A DNA stretch of 64,000 nt from Pedobacter sp. AK013 (GCF_014205835.1 NZ_JACHCQ010000032.1:11409-75408); one strand, 5' to 3'. Numbered from the stretch's first letter, positions 1-8,463 are shown. Program-made: numbers and translations. The notes: a model not told the origin generated them from the sequence alone.

Positions 1-320
1 GGGCTGTTTGCTATATCCCCGATGAAGAATCGGGGGATGCTGCTTCCATCCCGTTTATTCACAAAGGCTTGTGCTGATGAACCTTGTTTTTCCTGTATTT
101 TGCTAAAAAACGAAAATAGGAGCAATGTTGTGGCCATATAAACCCGACTGTCGCGTAAAGCCCGGAGCGAGGTAACGAGTGAGGACTTGAAGTAAAGGCG
201 GGACAGAAGAAAACGAAATGTTTGTGAAATTGCTTTCCCCAAAAAAATAAAATTTAAAGAGATTTATAATTTGGAAAGGTGCTGTAGCATTTCGTCGGGA
301 GGCTCTGGCCGGGCTGTCCG
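1..320. repeat. gene-free stretch holding a copy of a dispersed intergenic element
   Basis: No coding sequence is visible. Positions 1-60 (CCCGATGAAGAATCGGG hairpin followed by ATCCCGTTTATT) match the reverse complement of about 60270-60330. The segment near 228-247 (TTGCTTTCC followed by an A run) matches the ends of similar segments at 28317-28336 and, inverted, 60056-60075. The conserved outer ends and diverged middle suggest a non-coding dispersed element of about 250 bp. Identity was judged by eye. Confidence 0.5.
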
Positions 321-821
321 TTAAATCTTTTTCCCTTTTTTATTGCCGATTTTCTTTACACTAAAGGTAAAGTAATGCTGATAAATATAACTAAATGATG
401 CAACAAGCACTGCTACAATAACTTTTGAAATAGTTGGGTAAACCATCAATATTTCTACAAAGAATTTAAATAGAAAAACATTAAGCAATACGTTGATAAA
501 TTGCAGGTTTAAAAACCTAAATAACTGTGTGCGGCCTTTTACTTCGCTATGTGTAAAAACTACATAACGATTAATCAGGAAACTAAATGGTATTACCACA
601 GCAAAATCTACAGCAAGTGCTGCTGTGTCTTTTTTGAGTGTAAAGAAAAATATCTTAACCTCATCATCATGAAAAAGAAAGTTGAATGATAAAAAATAAA
701 TGATGATGCCCAGCACGAATGTAGTGCCTCCAGTTACCAAATACCTGAAATTGTGTAAGGAAATGAACTTTTTAAAAGGAGGATGAAAAAAATCTATTAC
801 GGCTAAAATTATTTTGCGCAT
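321..821 (-). CDS. GtrA-like family membrane protein
   Basis: A 166-residue protein with about four hydrophobic segments. The RYLVTGG stretch in segment 1, FLINRYVVF after segment 2 and YIYQHYFTF at the C-terminal end are typical of GtrA/DPMS-like proteins. These help move polyprenyl-linked sugars across the inner membrane or partner glycosyltransferases. Length fits the family (130-170 residues). The N-terminus is cytoplasmic and basic. No glycosyltransferase partner lies next to it here, so its substrate is unknown. It reads away from the CAP gene and stands alone. The family call is firm and the precise role is inferred. Confidence 0.85.
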   Translation of the reverse strand: MRKIILAVIDFFHPPFKKFISLHNFRYLVTGGTTFVLGIIIYFLSFNFLFHDDEVKIFFFTLKKDTAALAVDFAVVIPFSFLINRYVVFTHSEVKGRTQLFRFLNLQFINVLLNVFLFKFFVEILMVYPTISKVIVAVLVASFSYIYQHYFTFSVKKIGNKKGKKI

Positions 822-871
822 TACTTAAAACTATTCGTTGTTGTTATTGGGGGTACTACAAATTGCATAAG

Positions 872-996
872 CGGCCGTCATCCTGAATTTTTCATTGTCT
901 GCTTATATTTTCAATTGTATTCAAGCGTGCTACGCAGTTTATTTCAGGATCTTTCCTGCCATAAACATGCTGAAACGAATTCAGCAGGACGTGGTG
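872..996. repeat. CTGAA-type intergenic hairpin repeats
   Basis: The gap between the GtrA and CAP genes holds two inverted repeats of one family. One pairs GTCATCCTGAA near 872 with TTTCAGGATCT near 940. The other is ATGCTGAAACGAATTCAGCA near 968. Related units occur at 6390-6410, 8150-8171 and 28076-28142. The unit looks like a dispersed, terminator-like palindrome of this genome. Confidence 0.5.
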
Positions 997-1088
997 GCCT
1001 TAAAACATGCAATTTGCTGTGCAACCGTTGTTATTGGCGCAATTTACAATTAAATTTTTATTGCCATGTATAAAGATCATTTATGTAA

Positions 1089-1778
1089 TTACTCGTTATC
1101 GGTATAATATTTAGATTGTGCAACAAAGTCAATTACTGCGCACCAGCTATAAGAAGGGTGGGGCTGTATGCTTACACCAACAGTATTGAGTTTGTATTTT
1201 TGATCGAGTAAATTAAAACGATGGCCAAGGGAAGGCACACCACAATCTAATAATAGGTGACAAACGATGTCTAAACTGTTCGAATAACCGAAATCGATAT
1301 TTTCACTCATGGCCTTATTGGGGAAGTATCTGGATAATCGTTTCGAAAACTTATCTCCATTACTGCTTTCATGTGTATCTAAATTATTCCTGTTTAAATC
1401 TTGTGCGTGGCTCCGACTTAATGAAGTTAATTTGTCATCAGGATAAAACATTTGCAGGTTTTTTACGCCACGTAAATGTTTAAGCAAAGAAGTATAGTAA
1501 GAATTATTTCTGGTAATCCGGAGTTCATTATAATTTCTGTACTGCCGCACTTTAGCATTGTAATTATTGATGTAGTCTTCTAAAAACGTGTAATAAAACT
1601 TTTCACCATCAAGGCGGATCAGGTTCATATACATTACGATATTTTTTTCTTCGTTACTTAAATAAGAAGCATTAGCTGCGGTATTGGCTTTTCTGAATTC
1701 TGCATCAGTCCATTTTTGAGCATTAACCTGGCCGGAAAAAATTAAGAGTAAAAGTATAGGTAGAAGTATTTTAAACAT
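1089..1778 (-). CDS. secreted CAP-domain (SCP/PR1-like) protein
   Basis: A 229-residue protein with a Sec signal peptide ending near residue 20 (VNAQ). The C-terminal two thirds form a CAP domain. Visible family signatures are HAQDLN (about 124-129), HES, SENI and GHRFNLLD, followed by the VGVSI strand and a C-terminal WCAVIDF strand. The metal-site histidines and acidic residues of the CAP cavity are therefore present. Bacterial CAP proteins are extracellular or periplasmic; some act in binding or proteolysis, but the activity here is unknown. It is monocistronic and divergent from the NlpC/P60 gene. Confidence 0.85.
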   Translation of the reverse strand: MFKILLPILLLLIFSGQVNAQKWTDAEFRKANTAANASYLSNEEKNIVMYMNLIRLDGEKFYYTFLEDYINNYNAKVRQYRNYNELRITRNNSYYTSLLKHLRGVKNLQMFYPDDKLTSLSRSHAQDLNRNNLDTHESSNGDKFSKRLSRYFPNKAMSENIDFGYSNSLDIVCHLLLDCGVPSLGHRFNLLDQKYKLNTVGVSIQPHPSYSWCAVIDFVAQSKYYTDNE

Positions 1779-1910
1779 AGCGTGATTTTCATGGATAACG
1801 TCTTTTAATTTTTTTTATTTCTCGTCTGTTAAAATAATATCGCGTAAGCAATTAGTTACAGCCTTTACCTAATTAAGCAATATGAATATTCGTAATTTTA
1901 GTTTTAGAAA

Positions 1911-3122
1911 ATGATGATGAAAAGTATATTAATAGTGAGCTGTTTATTAAATTTTGCGGTTTCTTTAAAGGCGCAGATTGATACAGCAGCGTATAAAACG
2001 ATTTCAAATCAAGTAAAGAAAGAATTTGCTCCAGATAAACGATCTGTTTATTTTAATATTCAGTTTAAAGGAGATACTGTTCTTGCAGAAAGCACATCTG
2101 CTCAAGTGCTTGAGGCACTAAATAATCAAACCAAAGATTTTAAGGGTTTCGTTAAAATAAACACACTCCTTCCTTCGAACAAGTTGACCGGGATGGAATA
2201 CGGATTAGCCAATCTTTCGGTCTGTAACAACAGAGCTGCCCCTCAAAATGCGGCAGAAATGATGACGCAGATGATTTTGGGTACGCCTGTGCAGGTATTA
2301 AAAAAGCAAGGTGGCTATTATCTGGTACGTACACCCGATGGTTACTTATCATGGACTGACGGTACCGCTGTAAGTGTAATGGATAAAGCGGCTTTTGACC
2401 AATGGAAAAAATCGAAAAGGATTATTTTTACTTCCGACTTTGGTCATGCTTTTAGCGAGGCAGATATCAACGCCTCCCGCGTTTCTGATTTAGTGAGTGG
2501 CAATATCTTAGTGTTAACCGGTGAAGAAAAAGCTTATTATCAGGTTCTTTTTCCTGATAAAAGGAAGGGCTATATTAAGAAAACTGATGCCCTACTGTTT
2601 TCGAATTGGTTGAAAAGACCTAATCCAGATGCGGAAGCTATTTTGACAACAGCAAAAACACTAATTGGCGTGCCCTATCTTTGGGGTGGTACATCTATCA
2701 AAGGGGTAGATTGTAGTGGTTTTACCAAAACAAGCTATTTCCTGAATGGCATCATTATTCCGAGAGATGCCTCGCAACAAGCTTTGGTTGGAGAGGATAT
2801 ACCTGTTTTAGAAGGAGATTCGATTAGTCTCACTAAATGTCTTAAGAATTTAAAAGCTGGCGATTTACTGTTTTTCGCTGCAGCAAAATTGAAAGGAACA
2901 TCCGGAGGAAGGATAACACATACCGCTATTTATATGGGCGATGGCGCATTTATTCAATCTGCAGGAATGGTAAAGATTAATAGCTTAAAACCAGATGATA
3001 CTAACTTTGACGAGCGGGAAAGCAAAACTTTGGTGAGTGCCAGGCGTTTTCTAAACCAGATTGGTAAGCCCGAAATTACAAGGGTAGATCAACATGACTG
3101 GTACGCAACCTCAGTACATTAA
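1911..3122 (+). CDS. NlpC/P60 cell-wall endopeptidase with SH3-type domains
   Basis: A 403-residue exported protein with signal peptide to about residue 21 (SLKAQ). The middle (about 100-230) looks like two bacterial SH3-like modules (for example VQVLKKQGGYYLVRTPDGYLSW). The C-terminal NlpC/P60 catalytic domain has the nucleophile Cys268 in DCSGF and the His in HTAIY. Such enzymes cut peptidoglycan stem peptides (gamma-D-Glu-diamino acid), often in recycling or remodelling. Three ATG codons in tandem (1911, 1914, 1917) make the exact start uncertain by two residues. No operon partner is seen. The family call is strong and the exact substrate is inferred. Confidence 0.9.
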   Translation: MMMKSILIVSCLLNFAVSLKAQIDTAAYKTISNQVKKEFAPDKRSVYFNIQFKGDTVLAESTSAQVLEALNNQTKDFKGFVKINTLLPSNKLTGMEYGLANLSVCNNRAAPQNAAEMMTQMILGTPVQVLKKQGGYYLVRTPDGYLSWTDGTAVSVMDKAAFDQWKKSKRIIFTSDFGHAFSEADINASRVSDLVSGNILVLTGEEKAYYQVLFPDKRKGYIKKTDALLFSNWLKRPNPDAEAILTTAKTLIGVPYLWGGTSIKGVDCSGFTKTSYFLNGIIIPRDASQQALVGEDIPVLEGDSISLTKCLKNLKAGDLLFFAAAKLKGTSGGRITHTAIYMGDGAFIQSAGMVKINSLKPDDTNFDERESKTLVSARRFLNQIGKPEITRVDQHDWYATSVH

Positions 3123-3209
3123 CGGTTGGGTTTAAAGCAGTGTGTGTTCAAGAGTTTGGGTCATAAACATCGTAGGTTTGCCGTTCTTTGTCCAAGTGGC
3201 AATTACAGA

Positions 3210-3260
3210 GAGCTTGTCGAAGGGACTGAAAATACTCTTTAAGGCCTTTCGACGAGCTTA
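3210..3260. repeat. GTCGAAGG-type intergenic hairpin
   Basis: AGCTTGTCGAAGGG pairs with CCTTTCGACGAGCT about 30 bases on, forming an imperfect stem. It lies between the convergent NlpC/P60 and SDR genes and could terminate either. Relatives with the GTCGAAGG core occur near 56105 and 59000. Confidence 0.45.
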
Positions 3261-3340
3261 ATATGACATTATTTGAGGTGAAATCACCATTATGATACAA
3301 CCTCAAGCCGAGACAGAAATATGGCTACTTAATGGTGAGG

Positions 3341-4105
3341 CTATAAAAACATACCGCCTGATGCTTCAATTCGTTGTGCATTAATCCATCTGGCATCTTC
3401 AGTACATAAAAATGCCACTACGCCACCAATATCATCAGGCAAACCTACACGGCCTAAAGCTGTATTCGAGGCTATTCCTGCATTTACTTGTTCATTGTCG
3501 CGCACTACACCGCCTCCAAAATCAGTTTCAATGGCGCCAGGAGCGACAATGTTAGCTTTGATTCCTCTTGAACCTAATTCTTTAGCCTGATACCTTGTTA
3601 AAGTTTCCATAGCACCTTTCATTGACGCATAAGCCGCATAACCTGGCAGCGCAAAACGGGCAAGGCCAGTAGAAATGTTGATGATTCCACCGCCATCATT
3701 TAGTAATGATAAAGCTTTCTGAGTTAAGAAAAATGCTCCTTTAAACTGGATATTTACCAAAGTGTCAAATTGTTCTTCGGTAGTTTCAGCAAAAGATGCA
3801 TGAATGCCAATCCCTGCATTATTGATGAGAAAATCGAATTTTTCGGCATCAAAAACAGATTTCAGTATAGTTTTAACTTCTACAAAAAAGGCATCGAAAG
3901 TTTTAGTATCGGCAACGTTTAACTGTAATGCTGCAGCCTGAACCCCAAATTGTTTTATTTCGTTAACGGTATCTTCGGCTTCTTCTTTTTTTGATTGATA
4001 GGTAACAATTACACCAATTCCTTTTGCTGCAATTTTTAAAGCAGCATTTTTTCCTAATCCGCGGCTGCCACCGGTTACCAGGGCGATTTTATTTTGTGTT
4101 TCCAT
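3341..4105 (-). CDS. short-chain dehydrogenase/reductase (SDR)
   Basis: A 254-residue classical SDR, the usual family length. It has the cofactor loop TGGSRGLG (11-18), the NNAG motif (95-98), and the catalytic Ser145, Tyr159 and Lys163. The enzyme should oxidise or reduce a small alcohol or ketone with NAD(P)H in the cytoplasm; the substrate cannot be read from sequence. It follows an AraC-family gene on the same strand, with its own -7 box at 4125-4132 and three ATGGTGAC repeats just upstream. The AraC protein therefore probably controls it. Confidence 0.92.
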   Translation of the reverse strand: METQNKIALVTGGSRGLGKNAALKIAAKGIGVIVTYQSKKEEAEDTVNEIKQFGVQAAALQLNVADTKTFDAFFVEVKTILKSVFDAEKFDFLINNAGIGIHASFAETTEEQFDTLVNIQFKGAFFLTQKALSLLNDGGGIINISTGLARFALPGYAAYASMKGAMETLTRYQAKELGSRGIKANIVAPGAIETDFGGGVVRDNEQVNAGIASNTALGRVGLPDDIGGVVAFLCTEDARWINAQRIEASGGMFL

Positions 4106-4124
4106 TTTCTTTTAATTTGTTAAA

Positions 4125-4132
4125 CAAAGTTA
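4125..4132 (-). promoter_or_regulatory. -7 box (TAACTTTG) of the SDR gene
   Basis: Read on the minus strand this is TAACTTTG, a perfect match to the Bacteroidota -7 consensus TAnnTTTG, 19 bases before the SDR ATG. The expected -33 position falls on the first ATGGTGAC repeat, with no good TTTG there. This fits an activator-dependent promoter. Confidence 0.65.
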
Positions 4133-4152
4133 GATGGAAACCTGCTGAAAAA

Positions 4153-4203
4153 ATGGTGACAGCTTAAGTAAAAATGGTGACTGTTTAAGTTTTATATGGT
4201 GAC
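4153..4203. promoter_or_regulatory. putative AraC-type operator: three direct repeats
   Basis: ATGGTGAC occurs at 4153-4160, 4174-4181 and 4196-4203, spaced 21 and 22 bases. In the first two copies the similarity continues (roughly GnTTAAGT), giving near-identical 17-mers. Direct repeats two helical turns apart are the classic layout of AraC/XylS-family sites. They abut the SDR -7 box, and the third copy overlaps the last codons of the AraC-family gene. Confidence 0.65.
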
Positions 4204-4599
4204 AATTTCCTTATTTGCGGCCAAAGATTGAAAATAAGCTTCTCTATACTGTTTTGGTGTTTGGCCAGAGAAGTGTTTAAAAAACTTGGTAAAGTTAGAT
4301 GGATCGTAGGTTAAAATTCTAGCTATCTCTGCAATAGGCATACTAACGTTCTGTAACATCGATTTCGAAATTTCCATTAAACGTTCTTCAAAGAAATAAC
4401 AAGGGGAATGGCCAGTAGCCGATTTAATGGTATTGCTTAAATGTGTTGGATGAACGTGAATAAGCTCGGCAAAATCTCTTACTTCAAACATCTCCGTTGC
4501 CCTACCCGATACCACATCGTCTAAATGTTTATCCAGTTCCTTTAAGAAATCGGCAGCAATTTCATGTTGGCGGGCAAAAAACTTCTGTGGGATTTTCAT
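4192..4599 (-). CDS. AraC-family transcriptional regulator
   Basis: A 135-residue regulator made almost only of the C-terminal DNA-binding domain. The first helix-turn-helix is about DFAELIHVHPTHLSN, the second MPIAEIARILTYDPSNFTKFF, followed by the family signature GQTPKQYR. A longer frame reaches 4692, but a perfect -7 box (TATATTTG) at 4622-4629 lies inside that extension, so the ATG at 4599 is preferred. It sits 86 bases before the SDR gene on the same strand and probably regulates it. There is no large ligand-binding domain, so the inducing signal is unclear. Confidence 0.88.
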   Translation of the reverse strand: MKIPQKFFARQHEIAADFLKELDKHLDDVVSGRATEMFEVRDFAELIHVHPTHLSNTIKSATGHSPCYFFEERLMEISKSMLQNVSMPIAEIARILTYDPSNFTKFFKHFSGQTPKQYREAYFQSLAANKEIVTI

Positions 4600-4621
4600 A
4601 TCAAAGCGATTGCTGTTTAGA

Positions 4622-4629
4622 CAAATATA
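4622..4629 (-). promoter_or_regulatory. -7 box (TATATTTG) of the AraC-family gene
   Basis: A perfect TAnnTTTG on the minus strand, 22 bases before the ATG at 4599. It fixes the shorter start of the regulator. Confidence 0.6.
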
Positions 4630-4691
4630 ATATTCGGATAAATAAATATTAAATCTTGAACCTATTTGTGACCAAAGGATTATTAAATGCA

Positions 4692-4721
4692 AAAACCGCT
4701 GATTTTTAGACCAGCGGTTTT
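4692..4721. terminator. bidirectional rho-independent terminator
   Basis: AAAACCGCTG (4692-4701) pairs perfectly with CAGCGGTTTT (4712-4721), with T runs on both strands. It lies just after the stop of the minus-strand lipoprotein gene and upstream of the AraC-family gene. Confidence 0.75.
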
Positions 4722-4742
4722 ATATTCTAAAAAAAATATTTC

Positions 4743-5624
4743 TTATTTTTTGCTAAAGGGTAGGTCAAAAACACCATCTGTTACCGTTACAGAAGTATTA
4801 ATTGTCGTATTTTCATTGGGTGCTTTAAATGAAAATGTTCCTTTTAGTTTACCACCAACTTCACTTGTAATCACCAAAGTGCCACTTGTAGCTGTAAATG
4901 AGCCTGTAGGTGTTTGGTCTTTCATATAAGATCCAACTCCATCGGTTACAAGATCGTAGGTGCCTACACCTTTATAGTCTATAACTGAAAGAATCATGCG
5001 TTTATCACCATTTATAGTTACAATCGTAAGTAAATTGCCAATAATTGGTGTGTTGATTGATGTTGCTTCACCGGTAAAACCAATTGTGGTACCATCTACC
5101 TTTGCACTTAAATTATTAGTGCTGTTATTGGTTTCTGGCAGTTTAACAGGGACCAAACTGATCATAAATTGCCCTTCACTAATGGTTTTGCTTGTTGAAG
5201 TAGATAGATTTTCTCCTTTAAACTCAAAAGTACCCTTAATGTATTTGTCTGATAAGTAGCTGGTTATCTTTATTGTTCCTGATGTACTGCCGATGTAAGC
5301 GTCCTGAGAGAAGGATGTACCAGTAAGATAAGTTGCGAAGTTGTTGTCGGATAAAGCATAAGTTCCAACCCCTTTAAAATCGCTCATCACTAAGGTAAAT
5401 GCTGTAGTACCTTTAAAACCAGAAATTTGTGCGCTTATTTTTCCGCCGACTTCATAAACCTGGGCAGTAGTTAAAGTACATTGCAATAAAGCGCCGTCAA
5501 CTTTAGCACTCATGGTAGATAAATCCCATTCCTGGTGATAATCGATTTCTTTTTTGCAGGATGACGTAATCAAAAGGCATACAAGAGCCAATAGCGATAA
5601 TTTAAAAGGTACTTTCACGAGCAT
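4743..5624 (-). CDS. lipoprotein with two tandem copies of a beta-rich domain (DUF6252-like)
   Basis: A 293-residue protein with a lipoprotein signal (lipobox LITSSC, then KKE). Two homologous halves follow. Each starts with SAKVDG, contains KGVGTY(A/D)L, then SGT(I/L)(K/V)ITS and KGTF(E/S)F, and ends near GQF/GVF. This shows an internal duplication. The repeat resembles the DUF6252-type domain found in many Bacteroidota lipoproteins, function unknown. A longer frame reaches 5684 and would overlap the upstream 2H gene, but the ATG at 5624 puts a proper signal peptide at the N-terminus. It probably shares transcription with the upstream gene. Confidence 0.75.
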   Translation of the reverse strand: MLVKVPFKLSLLALVCLLITSSCKKEIDYHQEWDLSTMSAKVDGALLQCTLTTAQVYEVGGKISAQISGFKGTTAFTLVMSDFKGVGTYALSDNNFATYLTGTSFSQDAYIGSTSGTIKITSYLSDKYIKGTFEFKGENLSTSTSKTISEGQFMISLVPVKLPETNNSTNNLSAKVDGTTIGFTGEATSINTPIIGNLLTIVTINGDKRMILSVIDYKGVGTYDLVTDGVGSYMKDQTPTGSFTATSGTLVITSEVGGKLKGTFSFKAPNENTTINTSVTVTDGVFDLPFSKK

Positions 5625-5649
5625 TAATTTGTTTGGGTTAATTAATATG

Positions 5650-6330
5650 CTAAGATAAAGAAAACTGATGCAATTTTTTAACATATTTCTCGCGTTGATA
5701 CCAGTCGTTATAAACCAGTTCTATCTGTTTTACTTCGAAAGTGCCAAAATCAAAATCCCGGTATTTTTCGATGAGACTGAGCAAAGCATTTACATTGGCT
5801 AACTCCGATCTGAAACGGATCACTGTAGAATGAGCTGTCTGGATGGCATAACGTTTATCTATACTTTGTTGTAGCTCTGAATTTTTAAATGTAGCCCTTA
5901 AATCGTCTCTGATTTTGTTTAAAGTATCTGTTAAAAAACCTTGAATTAAAATGCAGGATGATGATGCGGTAAGTCCTTTAAACTCGATCTTGAAATGCTT
6001 ATGTCTGGTTAAAACCTGTTTAATAAGCTGAATGTAATCCCCAACATGGATGTCCTTTAGGTCGAAGCCTTCATAACAGGAAATGATAGACATTAGGGTA
6101 ATATGTATATCCGAATTCTGATAATAATATTGATTAGGTTCAATTGCTTTCGCTTCAGTTAAAAACTGTTGAATTTTATCCTTCGTTGCTGCATCTGGTC
6201 TGATTACCAGTGTGATCCCAAAACGCTGATCGGCCTCCGCATCAATTCGAGGATCTGTTTCGTAATCGCCAGATGATATTTTAGCAATTGACTCGGTATA
6301 AAGTTTATTGTAGTGTTCTGCTAAATTCAT
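5650..6330 (-). CDS. 2H phosphoesterase / 2'-5' RNA ligase-like protein
   Basis: A 226-residue cytoplasmic protein with the two short motifs of the 2H superfamily: HITL (His76) and HSTV (His167), about 90 residues apart as expected. Members open or join 2',5' or cyclic phosphodiester bonds in RNA or small nucleotides. The exact substrate here is unknown. It lies between the glyQS hairpins and the lipoprotein gene on the same strand. The two motifs give good support for the superfamily and nothing narrower. Confidence 0.75.
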   Translation of the reverse strand: MNLAEHYNKLYTESIAKISSGDYETDPRIDAEADQRFGITLVIRPDAATKDKIQQFLTEAKAIEPNQYYYQNSDIHITLMSIISCYEGFDLKDIHVGDYIQLIKQVLTRHKHFKIEFKGLTASSSCILIQGFLTDTLNKIRDDLRATFKNSELQQSIDKRYAIQTAHSTVIRFRSELANVNALLSLIEKYRDFDFGTFEVKQIELVYNDWYQREKYVKKLHQFSLS

Positions 6331-6347
6331 CTTTTCTTACATAAAAA

Positions 6348-6372
6348 AGTCGCAGGCTTAAAACCTGCGACT
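6348..6372. terminator. terminator hairpin after glyQS
   Basis: AGTCGCAGG (6348-6356) pairs perfectly with CCTGCGACT (6364-6372), with A/T-rich flanks. It lies between glyQS and the downstream 2H gene on the minus strand. Confidence 0.65.
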
Positions 6373-6389
6373 AAATATGATCTAGTTGG

Positions 6390-6410
6390 ATGCTGAAATA
6401 AATTCAGCAT
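6390..6410. repeat. CTGAA-type palindromic repeat
   Basis: ATGCTGAA (6390-6397) pairs with TTCAGCAT (6403-6410), followed by GACG. It is a short member of the dispersed CTGAA hairpin family, directly behind the glyQS stop codon. Confidence 0.5.
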
Positions 6411-6423
6411 GACGTTTCTCGTT

Positions 6424-8067
6424 TTAAGCCAACAAAGTTTTCCAACTTACTGCCGAGCCAATAATGTTTCCTAAATCGGTAATGGCTACACGTTCCTGCT
6501 CCATGCTGTCTCTATGGCGGATCGTAACCGTATTATCTTCTAAACTCTGGTGATCAACCGTGATACAGAAAGGCGTACCCACTGCATCCTGACGGCGGTA
6601 ACGTTTACCGATAGCATCTTTCTCCTCATAAATACAATTGAAATCAAATTTCAAGGTATCCATAATCTCTCGGGCCTTCTCGGGTAAACCATCTTTTTTG
6701 GTTAATGGGAAAATAGCTACTTTGTAAGGTGCCAAAGCCGGGTGTAAACGTAATAAAGTACGGCTATCCTGTTTATCATCGGTGCTTAAATCCTGCTCTT
6801 CGAATGCATTGATCATGGTTAACAGGAACATGCGGTCTAAACCGATAGAAGTTTCAATTACATAAGGAATGTAATTGCCATAAGGTTTACCTTCTTCGTT
6901 TAAGTCGTTATCGAAATACTGCATTTTTTTGCCAGAAAACTTCTCATGCTGCTTTAAATCGAAATCGGTACGACTGTGGATTCCTTCAACCTCTTTAAAC
7001 CCGAACGGAAATTCGAACTCGATATCGGTAGCTGCATTGGCATAGTGAGCCAGTTTAACGTGATCGTGGTAACGGTATTTTTCTGGATTGGTGCCTAAAG
7101 CTTTATGCCATTTTAAACGTGCTTCTTTCCAGTATTCGAACCATTTTGTGTCTTCACCCGGGCGAACAAAAAATTGCATTTCCATTTGCTCAAACTCACG
7201 CATACGCATAATAAACTGACGGGCAATTACCTCATTTCTGAAAGCCTTACCAATCTGCGCAATACCGAAAGGAATTTTCATCCTTCCCGATTTTTGAACA
7301 TTTAAAAAGTTTACAAAAATACCTTGCGCTGTTTCCGGACGAAGATAAACCTCATCACTACCTTCAGCCATTGCACCAAATTGCGTGCTAAACATCAGGT
7401 TAAATTGGCGCACATCAGTCCAGTTAGAAGTTTTAGATATCGGGCAGATTACCTTGTAATCAACAATTAAATCTTTTAGTTGGGCTAAATTTTCAGATTT
7501 AAGTGCCAAGTTCATTTCTACCTCAAGCGTTAAACCCTTTTTAACAAATCTCCAGCTTGCCTCTTCCACAAAAGGATATTTGGCATGATCTAAAATTGTT
7601 TCCTCATCTTTAAATGTTGGTACCCAGCTTGCCTGTCCCTCATCACTTAAACCCAATATTTCTTGTTGAAACACCTCAAACTTAGCTTTGTTTTCAGTAC
7701 TGAAGTTGGCTAATTCTGAATATAATTCATCAATTTTATTCTCTAGTAACTGGTCGGCACGGTAACGTTTTTTCGAATCTTTATTGTCGATCATTGGGTC
7801 GTTAAAACCATCTACGTGCCCGCTGGCTTTCCAAACTTTAGGGTGCATAAAAATTGCAGAATCAATTCCTACAATGTTTTCGTGCATTTGCACCATGGCT
7901 TTCCACCAGTAAGTTTTAATGTTGTTTTTTAATTCGGCACCCAATTGGCCATAATCGTAAACAGCACTTAAGCCATCATATATTTCGCTGCTCTGAAATA
8001 CAAAACCGTATTCTTTAGCGTGTGATATTACATTTTTAAATTGTTCGTCGTTATTCTTTTGAGCCAT
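6424..8067 (-). CDS. glyQS: glycine--tRNA ligase, single-chain dimeric type
   Basis: A 547-residue class II aminoacyl-tRNA synthetase that charges tRNA-Gly in the cytoplasm. It is the single-chain (eukaryote/archaeal-like) type, not the split GlyQ+GlyS type. Visible landmarks are the N-terminal EYGFVFQSSEIYDG, motif 2 with AFRNEV and REFEQMEMQFF, motif 3 with ETSIGLDRM, and a C-terminal anticodon-binding domain starting near LAPYKVAIFPL. A perfect -7 box (TATCTTTG, 8075-8082) ends only seven bases before the ATG, so the leader should be about three bases long. Confidence 0.97.
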   Translation of the reverse strand: MAQKNNDEQFKNVISHAKEYGFVFQSSEIYDGLSAVYDYGQLGAELKNNIKTYWWKAMVQMHENIVGIDSAIFMHPKVWKASGHVDGFNDPMIDNKDSKKRYRADQLLENKIDELYSELANFSTENKAKFEVFQQEILGLSDEGQASWVPTFKDEETILDHAKYPFVEEASWRFVKKGLTLEVEMNLALKSENLAQLKDLIVDYKVICPISKTSNWTDVRQFNLMFSTQFGAMAEGSDEVYLRPETAQGIFVNFLNVQKSGRMKIPFGIAQIGKAFRNEVIARQFIMRMREFEQMEMQFFVRPGEDTKWFEYWKEARLKWHKALGTNPEKYRYHDHVKLAHYANAATDIEFEFPFGFKEVEGIHSRTDFDLKQHEKFSGKKMQYFDNDLNEEGKPYGNYIPYVIETSIGLDRMFLLTMINAFEEQDLSTDDKQDSRTLLRLHPALAPYKVAIFPLTKKDGLPEKAREIMDTLKFDFNCIYEEKDAIGKRYRRQDAVGTPFCITVDHQSLEDNTVTIRHRDSMEQERVAITDLGNIIGSAVSWKTLLA

Positions 8068-8074
8068 AATGCAG

Positions 8075-8082
8075 CAAAGATA
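8075..8082 (-). promoter_or_regulatory. -7 box (TATCTTTG) of glyQS
   Basis: A perfect TAnnTTTG on the minus strand, seven bases from the ATG. It predicts an almost leaderless mRNA. Confidence 0.6.
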
Positions 8083-8430
8083 ATAAAAAGGTGGAGGGTT
8101 TAAAGGTATAAGGTTGAAGGTTTTTGATCAACTTAAAAACCAACGCTATCGTCATGCTGAATTTATTTTACAAGTAGAAATGGTGTTTTTAATTGCCTTG
8201 TAGATACTTCGTGGTCAGCCATCTTTTAAGGAAAGGAATCAGATATGTGACTATTGAGCTTATCTGTCCTTAAATCTCTTATATGGTCCAATATGATTTG
8301 AAAAGCAATTGCAGTGCTAATCGGTTTAATTAGTCCCTGCTTTCCGATTTACTTCATCACACTCGTGCCCGCGTCAGGTTTAGGTGGTCAAAATGCGGAG
8401 CTATTAACGTTTAAATATAGAGTGCAAAAA
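8083..8430. other. gene-free stretch upstream of glyQS
   Basis: No convincing gene is visible. The region carries half a CTGAA-type repeat (GTCATGCTGAATTTATTT near 8151-8168) and otherwise unremarkable A/T-rich sequence. A 70-residue open frame at 8314-8526 has no recognisable domain, overlaps the neighbouring gene and is not called. Confidence 0.4.
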
Positions 8431-8463
8431 AAAACCGGTGTGGCATTTAGCTGCACCGGTTTT
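8431..8463. terminator. terminator of the subtilase/I9-like operon
   Basis: AAAACCGGTG (8431-8440) pairs perfectly with CACCGGTTTT (8454-8463), just downstream of the minus-strand I9-like gene. A/T runs on both sides make it a good intrinsic terminator. Confidence 0.75.

Noticed and set aside
4600..4692. N-terminal extension of the AraC-family regulator
   Set aside because: A perfect promoter box lies inside the extension, and the shorter start gives the typical MKIPQKFF beginning.
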